Source of the DNA: Gammaproteobacteria bacterium
Lineage (GTDB): Bacteria; Pseudomonadota; Gammaproteobacteria; SURF-13
Assembly (NCBI GenBank): GCA_030680605.1
Contig: JAUXUQ010000002.1
Span: 1-64,000, forward strand
Reading direction: 5' to 3'
Length of the DNA stretch: 64,000 nt
Part shown: positions 47,748 through 59,743 of the stretch, piece after piece
Layout: each line of letters begins with the position of its first letter
Numbering within the stretch: position 1 is the first letter of the stretch
Program-made: the position numbers and the translations under genes
The notes under the pieces: generated by a model
The model's database searches: none
What the model was told of the DNA's origin: nothing
What the model saw: the letters and a program-made list of their open reading frames with translations, nothing else

Positions 47748-48413
47748 TTATGAGCTACCTTGGCGGCTGGGGGGAGGCACGATGCCGGTGAGTATGACGT
47801 CGACGACCATCTGACTGTAGCGCAGCGGGTCATCGGCAAAATCCACGTCCGGGAAGTGGCGCAGCATGTCGCGCCCCTGGAAGAAAAAGATATTGGTGCC
47901 GACCAGCAGTTGGGCGATGAGCGCCGGGTCGAGTTCTGCACGTAATTCACCGCGGTTCTGGGCGTGGCGCAGAATGTCTACCAGGCGCGAGAAGTTCTCG
48001 CCACACAGTTGCTCTGCCAACTCCTTGCCGCGGCGCACGCCACCTTCCAGCAGTTCGCGTTGTACCAGCCGCGTAAGATGGTAATGACGATCGAGGTGGG
48101 CGATATGGGCGGCGGCAAAATGTCTCAAACGCTCGGCCAGATGGCCGTCATGGTTTACCAGTTCGTCGACCAACGTGCGGGCCTCGGCGCAGGCCGTGCC
48201 CAGCACGGTCTGGTACAGCGTTTCCTTGGAGGAAAAGTGATGGAAGATGTTGCCCTTGCTGACGCCCGCCTGCTCGGCAACCATATTAATGGATACGCCG
48301 TCATAGCCGTACTCGGCGAATAAACGTTCGGCGGTTTGCAGAATGCGCTGGGCTGCTTCCGCCAAGGTGTGAGGCGGCTGAATGGCGGGCGCAGAGGCGT
48401 TGCCGGGGGCCAC
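47748..48413 (-). CDS. TetR family repressor of the efflux operon
   Basis: 221-residue regulator from GTG 48413, preceded by AAGGA seven bases upstream. The open frame reaches TTG 48455, but that codon lies upstream of the -10 box of the promoter found here, so it cannot be the start. The HTH is in VSINMVAEQAGVSKGNIFHHFSSKETLY; the C-terminal ligand domain is of the UmuD-like TetR_C type seen with RND pumps (tentative). The gene is first in the operon with the adaptor, pump and TolC genes, so autoregulation through the palindrome in its promoter is likely. Confidence 0.9.
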   Translation of the reverse strand: MAPGNASAPAIQPPHTLAEAAQRILQTAERLFAEYGYDGVSINMVAEQAGVSKGNIFHHFSSKETLYQTVLGTACAEARTLVDELVNHDGHLAERLRHFAAAHIAHLDRHYHLTRLVQRELLEGGVRRGKELAEQLCGENFSRLVDILRHAQNRGELRAELDPALIAQLLVGTNIFFFQGRDMLRHFPDVDFADDPLRYSQMVVDVILTGIVPPPSRQGSS

Positions 48414-48446
48414 AGAGATATCCTTGCTGGTTGGAAGCGCCGGGCC

Positions 48447-48475
48447 ATTGTACAAACCGAATGGTCGGTTTGCAA
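48447..48475 (-). promoter_or_regulatory. Sigma-70 promoter with TetR operator in spacer
   Basis: On the minus strand -35 TTGCAA (48475-48470) and -10 TACAAT (48452-48447) are separated by exactly 17 bases. The palindrome CAAACCGA-N4-TCGGTTTG (48453-48472, perfect 8-base arms) fills that spacer. A repressor bound there would block RNA polymerase. The centre AAACCGACCATTCGGTTT has the form of operators of TetR-type efflux regulators. Transcription should start near 48440. Confidence 0.85.
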
Positions 48476-48488
48476 CCTTGGGGTAGGC

Positions 48489-49145
48489 CTAAAACACGAA
48501 GGCCTGGGCGGCGGGTGCGTTGATCAGGGGCGGGATATCGGTTTCAAACAGGCTCTCGCGGGTCCATTCGGCAGGCCCCAGCCGCGTAATCAGCAAGGCC
48601 TCCATGCTGGGTGCTTGACCCACCACCATGAATAAGCGGCCGCCGACACTCAACTGTTGTTGGAGCTGCTCAGCAAACAGTGGCAACGACCCGGTGACGG
48701 CAATAACGTCATAGGGCGCGTGCGGTGCCCAGCCACCCGCCGCGTCGCCTGCTTCCAGGGTGACATTGGTAATGCCGTGTGCGGCAAGTTTTTCACCCGC
48801 GGACGCAATAAAATCGGCAAAGATGTCCACGCTGTATACCTGTTTGGCAGAGCGTGCCAGCAGGGCGGTGAGGTAGGCGCCGCCGGTGCCAATTTCGAGC
48901 ACGTTGTCGGAAGGCTGGACGTCGAGCGCTTGCAACAGTCTCGCCTCCATGCGCGGTGACAGCATGACCTGGCCATGGCCAAGCGGCAGTTCAGTGTCGG
49001 CGAAAGCGAGATTGTGATGTGTGGCAGGGACGAACTCCTCGCGCGGCAACTGGGCGAGTAGCGCCAGCACCCGCGGATCAAGCACCTCCCACGGGCGGAT
49101 TTGTTGTTCAATCATGTTGAAACGGGCTTGTTCGATGTTCTTCAT
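48489..49145 (-). CDS. Protein-L-isoaspartate O-methyltransferase-like protein
   Basis: SAM-dependent methyltransferase of the PIMT family, 218 residues. N-terminal ARFNMIEQQIRPWEVLD and the SAM loop VLEIGTGGAYLTALLA are clear, with LPREEFVP and LPLGHGQVMLSPR as in Pcm proteins. This variant often sits next to tolC-type genes in Gammaproteobacteria and may not repair isoaspartate; its role is uncertain. It ends just upstream of the tetR promoter, on the same strand, and diverges from thiC. Confidence 0.88.
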   Translation of the reverse strand: MKNIEQARFNMIEQQIRPWEVLDPRVLALLAQLPREEFVPATHHNLAFADTELPLGHGQVMLSPRMEARLLQALDVQPSDNVLEIGTGGAYLTALLARSAKQVYSVDIFADFIASAGEKLAAHGITNVTLEAGDAAGGWAPHAPYDVIAVTGSLPLFAEQLQQQLSVGGRLFMVVGQAPSMEALLITRLGPAEWTRESLFETDIPPLINAPAAQAFVF

Positions 49146-49293
49146 TGCAGAGCCTGAAGCGGATTCAAAATTGAGGCACCCATGGTACTGACAACGCTGT
49201 CGCCAAGTCTATACCGATCAGCGTTCCCCACCCTGCGGGCAGGGGTGGTACCGGCTTGCAAAGCCGCCTGCTATCAGCTACGGTGCAGGAGGC

Positions 49294-49396
49294 AGCTAGG
49301 GGTGTTTGTTCATGTGTTGCGCATGGGCAGGCTGAGATGGGGCGCAAGCCCATAACCCTTTGAACCTGATCCGGTTAACTCCGGCGTAGGAAAGCG
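49294..49396 (+). promoter_or_regulatory. TPP riboswitch (THI element)
   Basis: Thiamin-pyrophosphate-sensing leader before thiC. Conserved pieces in order: AGCTAGGGGTG at the 5' side, GGCTGAGATGG (49330-49340) of the pyrimidine-sensing helix, then ACCCTTTGAACCTGATC-CGGTTAA and CCGGCGTAGGAAAG (49355-49395) of the pyrophosphate side and 3' closing helix. ThiC starts about 50 bases downstream behind AAGGTG. No T-run hairpin is obvious between them, so control by hiding the ribosome binding site is the likelier mode. Confidence 0.95.
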
Positions 49397-49442
49397 GCAG
49401 CACGTTTTGCCTGCGCCCGTGGCATAGACATATTTAAGGTGA

Positions 49443-51329
<1,887 letters not shown>

Positions 51330-51395
51330 CAATGCCTGTCTGGGCGGCCCGCAGGAGGCCTGAGTCCGTGTTGCAAAAGCCATTCAAGCCAGTCC

Positions 51396-52358
51396 GTGCG
51401 CACCCGTTACCCTGATATACAAGCCTACGCCGAGCATCGGCTGGCGGTCGAGCCGCCGCATGTGCTGCATGTGGAGGAATGCGGCAATCCCGCAGGCGTG
51501 CCGGTGCTGTTTGTGCACGGTGGTCCGGGTGCGGGCTGCGAGGCCTACCATCGGCGTTTTTTTGATCCCGCCTTGTACCGCATCATTCTGTTCGACCAGC
51601 GCGGTGCGGGACGCTCCACGCCGCATGCGGAACTGGAGGGCAACACCACCCAGGCGCTGGTGGCGGATATGGAGTATATCCGCACCCAGCTCGGCGTTGA
51701 GCGCTGGGTATTGTTTGGCGGTTCGTGGGGTTCGACGCTGTCGCTCGTGTATGCGGAAACGCATCCGGCACGTGTGCTGGGCCTGATATTGCGCGGCATA
51801 TTTTTATGTCGACCGCGCGAGATCGAATGGTTTTACCAGCAAGGCGCGAACCGGATTTTCCCTGACTACTGGCAGGATTTCGTGCGCCCGATTCCGGAGA
51901 GCGAGCGCGGTAATCTGGTGCAGGCCTATCACCGGGTACTGACCGGGCCGGACGAAGTGGCGCGCCTGGCGGCGGCCAAGGCGTGGTCAGGCTGGGAAGG
52001 TCGCGCACTCACGCTGTTGGCAAGCCCGACCGTGCTCGACCACTTTACCAATGCCCACACAGCGCTCAGTCTTGCGCGCATCGAATGTCACTACTTCATG
52101 CACGACAGCTTTCTCGAGCCGAACCAGATTCTGCGCGATGCGCACAGGCTACAGGACATACCGGGCGTGATCGTGCATGGCCGTTACGATATGGTATGCC
52201 CCTTGGCGAGCGCGTGGGAGCTGCATCAGGCCTGGCCGCAGGCGCAGCTCAATATCATTCCCGATGGCGGACATGCGGCGAGCGAGCCTGGTACCACGCA
52301 CGCGTTGATTGAGGCCGCAGACGCGATGGCTCGACGCTTCCAGGCCAGCCTGCCGTGA
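51396..52358 (+). CDS. pip: Proline iminopeptidase
   Basis: Alpha/beta-hydrolase (peptidase S33) that removes N-terminal proline. The 320 residues start at GTG 51396 (MRTRYPDIQAY, as in relatives). The oxyanion motif is HGGPGAGC at 41-48, nucleophile Ser110 in GGSWG, Asp in HGRYDMVCP and His in DGGHAA. It follows thiC by 66 bases and overlaps dtd by four, so it may be cotranscribed with dtd. Confidence 0.94.
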   Translation: MRTRYPDIQAYAEHRLAVEPPHVLHVEECGNPAGVPVLFVHGGPGAGCEAYHRRFFDPALYRIILFDQRGAGRSTPHAELEGNTTQALVADMEYIRTQLGVERWVLFGGSWGSTLSLVYAETHPARVLGLILRGIFLCRPREIEWFYQQGANRIFPDYWQDFVRPIPESERGNLVQAYHRVLTGPDEVARLAAAKAWSGWEGRALTLLASPTVLDHFTNAHTALSLARIECHYFMHDSFLEPNQILRDAHRLQDIPGVIVHGRYDMVCPLASAWELHQAWPQAQLNIIPDGGHAASEPGTTHALIEAADAMARRFQASLP

Positions 52359-52798
52359 TTGCGCTGTTGCAACGTGTGACGCAGGCGCAGGTAACGGTGG
52401 ATGAAGCCGTGATCGCGCGCATCGGACCGGGTCTGCTGGTGTTTGTCGGTGCGGAGCGTGATGACAAGGAGACGGAGGCCGACAGGCTGTTGGCGCGCAT
52501 ACTGGGGTACCGCGTGTTCGCAGACGCACAAGGCAAAATGAATCACAGCCTGCGTGATGTCGAGGGTGAGTTGTTACTGGTGCCGCAATTCACGTTGGCG
52601 GCAGATACCCATAAGGGTATGCGCCCGAGCTTCACGCCGGCGGCGATGCCGGAGCAGGGTGCACGCCTGTTTGACTACCTGCTGTGCAAGGCCAGCGCCG
52701 GGTATGGGAAAGTGGCGTGCGGCCGTTTCGGAGCAGACATGCAGGTGTCTCTTACCAATGATGGCCCGGTTACATTCTTGTTACGCATGGCGCCGTAA
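52355..52798 (+). CDS. dtd: D-aminoacyl-tRNA deacylase
   Basis: Removes D-amino acids mischarged on tRNA (and glycine from tRNA-Ala). The 147 residues begin at GTG 52355 with the canonical MIALLQRVTQAQVTV. QFTLAADT and the Gly-cisPro motif NDGPVTF near the C-terminus, which rejects L-amino acids, are intact. It overlaps the pip stop by four bases. It is convergent with flgL, 11 bases apart. Confidence 0.96.
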   Translation: MIALLQRVTQAQVTVDEAVIARIGPGLLVFVGAERDDKETEADRLLARILGYRVFADAQGKMNHSLRDVEGELLLVPQFTLAADTHKGMRPSFTPAAMPEQGARLFDYLLCKASAGYGKVACGRFGADMQVSLTNDGPVTFLLRMAP

Positions 52799-52809
52799 GA
52801 CGCCATCCA

Positions 52810-54015
52810 TCAGGTCAGGTAGTTGAACAGTGACAGGTTCTGCACCTTGATGAATGACTGTTGTGCGGCCTGCAGCGCCAGTAGTTGAGCGTTGAGCTGG
52901 CTGGCGGCGGCAGCATAATCGAGATCCTGCACGGTGGAGAGTGTCTGCTTGATCTGCAGTGTGTAGGCGGCGTTCACGTCCTGTTGGCTGTCAATGGCGT
53001 TGATACGCGCGCCTATACCGGAAAGGGTGGCAAGGATGTTATTTACCGATTGATCGATGTCGGTGAGGGTGCGGTTCATGGCATTGTTGAACTGGGCCTT
53101 CCCTGCCGGACTGTTGATGGGTGCTTCCAGCGCTACCGCCATGTTCTGCAGGGTGGTGAAGATATCCTGATTGGCGCTGGGGGTGACGGTGAAGCTGTCG
53201 CCGCCCGCAGGTGCGCCGCTGACACTGGTCTGAATACCGTTGAAACTGATAGTTTCGCCACTGCTGTAAGGCTGGGCGTTCAGGACTGTGGTTGACGTGG
53301 TGTTGTTGATAACATCAAACGTGGTTGATGAGGTGAAGAGAATTGTGAAATTGTGCGCCTGGTAGGCAGAGGCACTTACCACCGTGCCCGTGTCGATAAT
53401 GCCGTTGCCTGCATTGGCGGTATTTTCGAGTGTGGTGAACGCCCCGTTGCCGTTGCGGATCATTTGGAAGACTGCCGTGCCGGAATCATCCACCGCCACT
53501 TGTCGTGTAGGGCCTATCTGCAAGAAACGCTGGCCTTGATCGCCATTGTAGATGTAGCTGCCGGCCGCTGTGCGGGCGAACGGCTGAGTCTGGCCTTTAT
53601 ACCCCGCAAACAGGTAGCCGTTGCTCTCATCTTTGGTGTTGGCGAGGCTTAGCAACTCATCCAGCCGCTGGCGAATTTCTAGCGCAATGGATGCGCGATC
53701 ACTGTTGTTAAGCGTGCTGTTGTTGGCTTGTACCGCGAGCGTGCGCACATTCTGCAACAGGCTGTTAACGTTGTTCAGCGTGGATTCTTCAAGATTGAGA
53801 CGTGTGCGTGCGGCATCAATGTTCGACTGGTATTGATCGTTGACGGACACTGCCTGCGTCAACTCAAGCACCCGGCTGGCCCCGGCAGGGTCGTCAGAGG
53901 GTGTGAGGATACGCTGTCCAGTGGCGAGCTGTTGTTGTGTCTTGTTAAGCTGCGCCTGCTGATTAAGTATGCTATTGATGCCTTGTTGCTGCGCCTGGGC
54001 GGTCGATATGCGCAT
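52810..54015 (-). CDS. flgL: Flagellar hook-filament junction protein FlgL
   Basis: Structural junction protein (HAP3), 401 residues, exported by the flagellar type III system. N- and C-terminal flagellin-like coiled-coil ends flank a variable middle; the N-terminal ILNQQAQLNKTQQQLATGQRI and C-terminal YAAAASQLNAQLLALQAAQQSF segments are typical. It is the last gene of the leftward flg cluster, three bases after flgK. Confidence 0.95.
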   Translation of the reverse strand: MRISTAQAQQQGINSILNQQAQLNKTQQQLATGQRILTPSDDPAGASRVLELTQAVSVNDQYQSNIDAARTRLNLEESTLNNVNSLLQNVRTLAVQANNSTLNNSDRASIALEIRQRLDELLSLANTKDESNGYLFAGYKGQTQPFARTAAGSYIYNGDQGQRFLQIGPTRQVAVDDSGTAVFQMIRNGNGAFTTLENTANAGNGIIDTGTVVSASAYQAHNFTILFTSSTTFDVINNTTSTTVLNAQPYSSGETISFNGIQTSVSGAPAGGDSFTVTPSANQDIFTTLQNMAVALEAPINSPAGKAQFNNAMNRTLTDIDQSVNNILATLSGIGARINAIDSQQDVNAAYTLQIKQTLSTVQDLDYAAAASQLNAQLLALQAAQQSFIKVQNLSLFNYLT

Positions 54016-54018
54016 GGC

Positions 54019-55938
54019 CTATCTCCGCAGTGTGGCGAGCAGAGTATCGAACAATTCATTTGTGGTGCCTATAACGCGTGCAGCGGCCTGGTAGGCTTGC
54101 TGGTAACGTATCAGGTCGGCAGCTTCCTCATCGAGGTTGACACCTGAGACAGCTTCACGGGTCTGTATTATTTGATTGAGCAGGGCTTCCTGTGCTTTGC
54201 GGTTGATGTCGGCTTGGTGGGTCTTGCTGCCCACGTCGGCCACCAGTTGGCCATAGTCAGCTTGATAGGTTGCCGTTCCAGCTGCGAGGGTATTTTGAGT
54301 TTGCAAGCCGACCAGTAATAATGCATTGCGGTTGTCGGCGACACCGCTGGTGTTGGGCTCTACGGAGAATGTGTCGCCCGCCGCTGGTGTGCCGTTGAGC
54401 TGTATCTGCCAGCCGTTATAGGAGATGTTTGCGCCCGGGGTATAGGCCAGTCCCGTCGGATTGCCGGTGCCGGGGCCGGTCACATCGTAGGTGGTGGCGC
54501 TGGTAAAAGTAATGGTGACCAATTGCTGTAGATTGGTGTCGGCGGCGTTGACCACCGTGCCGGATGAAATCGTGCCGGCACCGGTGTTGGCGAGTGTCGC
54601 AGAGGTGCGAATAGGTGCGGCGGCTGCGATCTTTCTTGTGTCCGAAATGGCGACACCAATATTGGCTGCGCCGTTACGCGTGGGCCTGATGAGGAAACTG
54701 TCGCCTGTGTTGATGGTGCCGGCGCCCAGGCTGATCGTGACGCCATCAACGGTGGCTGGGGTGCCGGGGAAGCCTGCCAGCGTGGTGGTGGTGTTGTCCG
54801 ACAGCCGTGTCAGCGTGTAGCTGCCCCCGGTATTTTGCAGCAGATAGTCGCTGGTGGTGAGTGCGCCGATGCTGGTGATGGAGGCGTTTACCACGCCAGT
54901 GCCGGTGTTGGGGCTGCTACCGGTGCGCGCGAGTACCTGGGCCGTACCACTGGTAAAGAAATTGGCGCCGAGCACGCCGTTCAGATCCTGGCCCGCGCCA
55001 TGCTGGGCGTTGAAGGTGATGGCAAGGCCGTCCGCTACACGTCCCAGTGCGTTTTGTGCGCTGTCGAGCACGGTGCGGCGAAAGTCGAGCAGTCCGCCGG
55101 TAATGCCGCCAATCAAGTTGTCGGTGATGGTGGTGGCGATACTGCCGACCGTGATCGTGACCTCTTTACGTGAGGAGTCGAAGGCATTGGTGCTGGTGCT
55201 CAGGGTATTGGCCTGGGCGCCCAGTACCAGACTCTGGCCGCTGCCGATAAAGACATTCACCGCACCATCGTCTTGTGTCACAGTGGTCACCGCGACCTGC
55301 GTGGCGAGTTTGGCGATCAATATGTCGCGCTGGTCCAGCAGATCGTTGGGAAGTTGGCCATTGTTGGCGCCCTGGGCCGTTGTGATACTGCTGTTCAGTT
55401 TGGCGATGCCTGCCGCAAGACTGTTGATTTCAGCAACGGCGGTGGCGAGTTGCGAGTTTATTCCGTTATTGAGGTCGCTCAGGCGCCGGTCAAAATAATG
55501 AAAACGATCCGTCAACGCGGTGGCACTGCTCAACATCACCTGGCGCGACGGAATCGAAGCCGGGTTGTTGGCAACGCCCTGCACGGCGTTGAAAAATTCC
55601 TGCAAGGCAGGCGCGAGCCCGGCCTTATTGTCGGCGAGCAGATTATCTACCTGGCTTGCCATATTGTAATAGATTTGCAGCTGGCTGTTGGCCGAGGTAT
55701 TGGTACGTACCTGCTGGATGAGGAATGCGTCGTAGATCCGGGTGATGCCGCTGACCTGTACACCGCTACCGATATAGCCGTTGCCGGAAAACTGTGGTGT
55801 GTTCGTCCCCAGCGCGACGCGCTGGCGCGAGTAGCCTTCAGTATTGACGTTGGCGATGTTGTGGCTCGCGGTTGCGAGCGCGCGTTGCGCGGCGATCAGG
55901 CCGGATACGCTTACGCCGAGTGTGTCACCGATGGGCAT
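54019..55938 (-). CDS. flgK: Flagellar hook-associated protein FlgK
   Basis: Hook-filament junction protein (HAP1), 639 residues. It has the rod/hook N-terminal motif (LGVSVSGLIAAQRALATASHNIANVNTEGYSRQ) and the C-terminal GVNLDEEAADLIRYQQAYQAAARVI helix. The middle is rich in Thr, Ser, Gly and Asn. Longer than E. coli FlgK (about 547), through an expanded variable region. It lies between flgJ and flgL. Confidence 0.96.
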   Translation of the reverse strand: MPIGDTLGVSVSGLIAAQRALATASHNIANVNTEGYSRQRVALGTNTPQFSGNGYIGSGVQVSGITRIYDAFLIQQVRTNTSANSQLQIYYNMASQVDNLLADNKAGLAPALQEFFNAVQGVANNPASIPSRQVMLSSATALTDRFHYFDRRLSDLNNGINSQLATAVAEINSLAAGIAKLNSSITTAQGANNGQLPNDLLDQRDILIAKLATQVAVTTVTQDDGAVNVFIGSGQSLVLGAQANTLSTSTNAFDSSRKEVTITVGSIATTITDNLIGGITGGLLDFRRTVLDSAQNALGRVADGLAITFNAQHGAGQDLNGVLGANFFTSGTAQVLARTGSSPNTGTGVVNASITSIGALTTSDYLLQNTGGSYTLTRLSDNTTTTLAGFPGTPATVDGVTISLGAGTINTGDSFLIRPTRNGAANIGVAISDTRKIAAAAPIRTSATLANTGAGTISSGTVVNAADTNLQQLVTITFTSATTYDVTGPGTGNPTGLAYTPGANISYNGWQIQLNGTPAAGDTFSVEPNTSGVADNRNALLLVGLQTQNTLAAGTATYQADYGQLVADVGSKTHQADINRKAQEALLNQIIQTREAVSGVNLDEEAADLIRYQQAYQAAARVIGTTNELFDTLLATLRR

Positions 55939-55973
55939 GTGTCAACTCCAGGGATACGCGAGAGCGGGTCATG

Positions 55974-56981
55974 TCAGGGTCTCCCCGCCGCATCAGTCAG
56001 CGGTTGTGCGCCCGCCAGCTGAAGATTGGCAACGGCGTCCCGCAAGGTATCACCGTTTAGGATGCTGGTAATCTTGTGAGCATAATTTGGATCCGTGGCG
56101 TAGCCTGCTTTCTGCAAGGCATGGGCAAAGGCCTCTGGACTTTTTGTCTGCTGTAGCGCTTCGGTGTAACGGGGGTTGGCCTGCAGAAAATTCACATAAT
56201 CCGTAAAGCTTGCTTCAGGTGATGGGTAGACGCGAAACATGTCGTTGCGTCGGACGGCGATGCCGCCGACATACTCCAGTGTTGACACCGAAGCGCGTGG
56301 TCCATCCCAGCTGGTATGGGCCTTGATGCCGAACAGGTTGTGGCTGCTGCCGTGCGGGGCAGGCGTGACCGACTGGCCCCACCCGGTTTCGAGCGCGGCC
56401 TGTGCCAGCAGGAATTTCGGTGTAATGCCCAGTGCACGCGCAGCCTGTTGCGCGTGCGGCCACAGCTTCTGCACGAAATCTTCCGGGCCATCGAAGCCTG
56501 GTGCTTTCTGTCCCGAGACAGGTGTTGCATCGGTGTGAACGCGATCAATAGCTTGAGGAGCGCGTGTCCCCGTCGCTGCTGGTATGGACAGGGGTATGAT
56601 CTCTCCGCGAAACAGACGCGAGGAAAATGGATTTGGAGGGTTGTCACCCAAGGCATCGGTGGCAGGTGCTGCGACGATATTGCCGCCCAGCTGCTGTACC
56701 AGCATGTCAGACAGCCCGATGCCACGGCCCTTGGACAAGGTGAGCGCCAGTTGCTGGTCAAACATGTCGCGGTACTGATCCGCTTCGGCGCTGCCAAAGA
56801 GGTCATCACCCAAGCTGGCCTGACGCATGCTTTGCAGCATCATCTGGGTAAACAGCGACTCGAACTGCTGGGCTACTGCACGCAGTGTCTCCGGGGAATT
56901 GGTGCGTGCCTCCGCGCGCAGGCGTGTGAGACCCTGAAAGTCTGTGTAGATATCGGCGCTGGGTACGGTGGACGTTATCAT
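55974..56981 (-). CDS. flgJ: Flagellar rod-assembly muramidase FlgJ
   Basis: Rod-capping protein with a peptidoglycan hydrolase domain that opens the wall for the rod, 335 residues. The N-terminal capping domain (about 30-100) contains [18 protein letters not shown]; a Pro-rich linker leads to the glucosaminidase-type domain (about 160-320) with catalytic Glu198 in [11 protein letters not shown]. The dual-domain form is typical of Gammaproteobacteria. Its start overlaps the flgI stop by four bases. Confidence 0.96.
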   Translation of the reverse strand: MITSTVPSADIYTDFQGLTRLRAEARTNSPETLRAVAQQFESLFTQMMLQSMRQASLGDDLFGSAEADQYRDMFDQQLALTLSKGRGIGLSDMLVQQLGGNIVAAPATDALGDNPPNPFSSRLFRGEIIPLSIPAATGTRAPQAIDRVHTDATPVSGQKAPGFDGPEDFVQKLWPHAQQAARALGITPKFLLAQAALETGWGQSVTPAPHGSSHNLFGIKAHTSWDGPRASVSTLEYVGGIAVRRNDMFRVYPSPEASFTDYVNFLQANPRYTEALQQTKSPEAFAHALQKAGYATDPNYAHKITSILNGDTLRDAVANLQLAGAQPLTDAAGRP

Positions 56982-58108
56982 ATGACTACAAGTTCGGCGC
57001 GTAGCGCGCCCGCCTCCTTCAATGCTTCCAGGATGGCAACCAGATCGCCAGGCGCAGCACCCACCTGATTGACGGCGCGCACGATTTCATCCAGCGATAC
57101 GCCAGGCTGGAACAGGAACATGCTCTGCTTTTCCTGCGTTGCCGTGATATCAAATTTCGGCACTACTTGCGTGCTGGCGCCGGGGAGCGAGGCACTGGGG
57201 CCTGGGGCGAAGGGTGGTGGCTGGCTGACGATAGGGTTGGCCGCAATAGTAACGGTAAGACTGCCGTGCGATACCGCGGCAGGTGATACACGCACATGCT
57301 GGCCGATCACCACCGTACCGGTGCGCGAGTTGATGATGACTTTGGCCGAGGCCTCACCCGGCTCCAGCGTGATGTTCTCCAGCAGTGATACAAAACGTAC
57401 CCGATCCGCGATACTGGCGGGTGCGACTACGCGCACCGAAGAGCCATCCAGCGCCTGCGCCGAACCTTCGCCCAGTGTGTTATCAATGGCAGCAGACATG
57501 CGATTTGCCGTGGTGAAATCGGATGTGTGCAGGTTCAGCGTCACGCTGTCGCCGCTGCCAAATCCGGAGGGCACGCTGCGTTCCACAGTAGCTCCGTTCG
57601 GAATCCGTCCGGCGCTGGGGATGTTGACCGTGATTTTGGAGCCATCAGCGGCTTCGGTGCCGAAACCGCCCACAATCAGATTGCCCTGTGCGATGGCGTA
57701 TACGTTGCCGTCAACACCGCGCAACGGCGACATCAACAGTGTACCTCCGCGCAGACTCTTGGCATTGCCGATGGATGTGACGGTGACGTCAATGGTCTGA
57801 CCGGGTTTGGCGAATGCAGGCAGGTCGGTAGACAGTGCCACTGCTGCAACATTCTTGAGCTGCGGGTTCGCGCCCGGCGGCAGATTAATGCCAAGCTGTG
57901 ACAGCATGCTGGTGAGACTTTGCGAAGTGAAGGGCGCCTGACTGGTTTGATCACCGGTGCCATTAAGGCCTACTACCAGGCCGTAGCCTATGAGCTGGTT
58001 ATTGCGCACGCCAGCCACCGCTGCGAGATCTTTAATCCGTTCTGCATGTGCAGTAGATGCAATCAGTAGCAAGCTGAGCATGGACAACAGAAGGCGTTTT
58101 ATCGTCAT
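56978..58108 (-). CDS. flgI: Flagellar P-ring protein FlgI
   Basis: Forms the periplasmic P-ring around the rod, 376 residues from ATG 58108 ([10 protein letters not shown] signal peptide, cleavage near AHA-E). The open frame extends 24 codons upstream without a signal-like start. Family segments: [31 protein letters not shown] and [28 protein letters not shown]. It follows flgH and overlaps flgJ. Confidence 0.97.
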   Translation of the reverse strand: MTIKRLLLSMLSLLLIASTAHAERIKDLAAVAGVRNNQLIGYGLVVGLNGTGDQTSQAPFTSQSLTSMLSQLGINLPPGANPQLKNVAAVALSTDLPAFAKPGQTIDVTVTSIGNAKSLRGGTLLMSPLRGVDGNVYAIAQGNLIVGGFGTEAADGSKITVNIPSAGRIPNGATVERSVPSGFGSGDSVTLNLHTSDFTTANRMSAAIDNTLGEGSAQALDGSSVRVVAPASIADRVRFVSLLENITLEPGEASAKVIINSRTGTVVIGQHVRVSPAAVSHGSLTVTIAANPIVSQPPPFAPGPSASLPGASTQVVPKFDITATQEKQSMFLFQPGVSLDEIVRAVNQVGAAPGDLVAILEALKEAGALRAELVVI

Positions 58109-58199
58109 GTCCGTGGTTCTCAAATAAGAGGCAATAAGCAGCAAGCCGTTATAAATATCCGGTCTTGCAATGTGCAGCATGCAACTGATATCTGCATGT

Positions 58200-58910
58200 T
58201 CAAAATGGCCATAAGGCGCTCAGAAAGAACCGGGCCAGCCAGCCAGCCGCATTGGCATCCGCTACCTGGCCTTTACCGCCATACGATATCTGGGCATTCC
58301 CCACCTTGGTTGAGAGCACTGAATTGTCGGGGCGGATATCGGCCGGACGTACAATACCGGCGATACGCACATACTCGTCGCCCTGGTTGAGGGCGATGAG
58401 TTTTTCGCCTCGTATCATGAGGTAACCGTTCGGCAGCACTTCTGCCACCGTGACAGTGATACTGCCGCTCAGGCTGTTCTTCTGGCTGCTGTCGCCGCTG
58501 CCCTTGAAGTCGCTATTGGAATCGAGTCCAGCGGCAAGCGTGTTATCCCTATTGCTCGCCAGGGGTATGATGCCGGGCACGTTAAATTGCGGTGTAGAGC
58601 CGAGTAGTGTCGGACTGTCGACGCTGGTGGAGCTGTCGCGCTTGGTGTTGGTTTTTGCCTCTTTGCTCGCTATGGTATTTTCCACCAGCTGTATGGTGAG
58701 CAGGTCACCCACGCGTTGTGCGCGCTGGTCTTCGAACAGGGAGACGGCATACCCTGCCTGATAGATCGCGCCATTGCGTGACTCCGGTGGCGGGGCCACA
58801 AGCGGGCGTGTCGGCGCGTAGGCCGGGTCAGGCTGCAGGCCGTTGGTCGCGCAGCCACCGAGCAGCAATGCCGGGCATGCCAACAGCATTTTCAGTAAGG
58901 TATGTTTCAT
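58200..58910 (-). CDS. flgH: Flagellar L-ring lipoprotein FlgH
   Basis: Outer-membrane L-ring subunit, 236 residues, a lipoprotein with lipobox LLGGC (Cys20), hence a client of the LspA encoded in this window. The mature part shows [20 protein letters not shown] and [31 protein letters not shown], diagnostic of FlgH. About 90 bases separate it from flgI and 22 from flgG. Confidence 0.97.
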   Translation of the reverse strand: MKHTLLKMLLACPALLLGGCATNGLQPDPAYAPTRPLVAPPPESRNGAIYQAGYAVSLFEDQRAQRVGDLLTIQLVENTIASKEAKTNTKRDSSTSVDSPTLLGSTPQFNVPGIIPLASNRDNTLAAGLDSNSDFKGSGDSSQKNSLSGSITVTVAEVLPNGYLMIRGEKLIALNQGDEYVRIAGIVRPADIRPDNSVLSTKVGNAQISYGGKGQVADANAAGWLARFFLSALWPF

Positions 58911-58932
58911 GTCACGTTACCCTGTGCCGGAC

Positions 58933-59718
58933 TTACAGGTTGTTGCTGATATAGCGCAGCATTTCGTCACTGGCTGCGATAGCTTTTGAATTCATTTCGT
59001 AGGCACGTTGAGCCTCAATCATGCCCACCAGTTCTTCCACTACGTTCACATTCGAGCTTTCGACTGAGCCCTGCACGATGGAGCCAAGGCCGTTCAGTCC
59101 CGGTGTGCCAGTCTGTGCGGTGCCGCTCGCGGTAGAGTCCACGAACAGATTGCCACCAATAGGTTGCAGCCCGGCCGGATTGACGAAGTCTGCGATCTGC
59201 AGACTGCCCACCTGCGTGCTTGCGGTGCTACCGGCGGGGAGGACGGAAACCACACCGTCAGTACCGATGGTAATGCTCAGCGTGTTTTGTGGAATGGTGA
59301 TGCCGGGCTCCAGCAGATATCCGTTCGCCGTTACCAGTTGACCCTGCGAGTTCAGCTGGAATGCGCCGTCGCGTGTGTAGGCGATGGTGCCATCAGGTGT
59401 CAATACCTGCAGGAAGCCACGCCCCTGGATAGCGACATCGAGTGAATTGTTGGTCTGTACCAAGTTGCCTTGCGTAAACAGCTTTTCCGTGGCCACAGTG
59501 CGTACGCCGGTACCGAGCATCAACCCGGAGGGGAGTTGTGTATTTTGCGATGACTGGGCGCCTACCTGGCGTACGTTTTGATACAGAAGATCCTCAAACA
59601 CGGCGCGCCCGGTTTTGAAGCCGGTGGTGTTGACGTTGGCCAGGTTGTTGGAGATGACGGCAAGACGCGTCTGCTGTGCGTCGAGGCCGGTTTTTGCTAT
59701 CCAGAGTGCGGGATTCAT
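58933..59718 (-). CDS. flgG: Flagellar distal rod protein FlgG
   Basis: Distal rod subunit, 261 residues. N-terminal rod motif [31 protein letters not shown] and the C-terminal [27 protein letters not shown] are the standard ends. [26 protein letters not shown] is the flagellar hook/basal-body core. Length equals the typical FlgG. Located between flgF and flgH. Confidence 0.97.
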   Translation of the reverse strand: MNPALWIAKTGLDAQQTRLAVISNNLANVNTTGFKTGRAVFEDLLYQNVRQVGAQSSQNTQLPSGLMLGTGVRTVATEKLFTQGNLVQTNNSLDVAIQGRGFLQVLTPDGTIAYTRDGAFQLNSQGQLVTANGYLLEPGITIPQNTLSITIGTDGVVSVLPAGSTASTQVGSLQIADFVNPAGLQPIGGNLFVDSTASGTAQTGTPGLNGLGSIVQGSVESSNVNVVEELVGMIEAQRAYEMNSKAIAASDEMLRYISNNL

Positions 59719-59743
59719 GTGTATTCCTTGTTTTCTTGTTCAG

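Noticed and set aside
48414-48455. TTG start for the TetR regulator at 48455
   Set aside because: The codon overlaps the operator and lies upstream of the -10 box, so it would not be in the mRNA made from the promoter identified there.
52787-52806. ATGGCG/CGCCAT inverted repeat at the dtd-flgL convergence as a terminator
   Set aside because: The stem is only 6 bp and no T-run follows on either strand.
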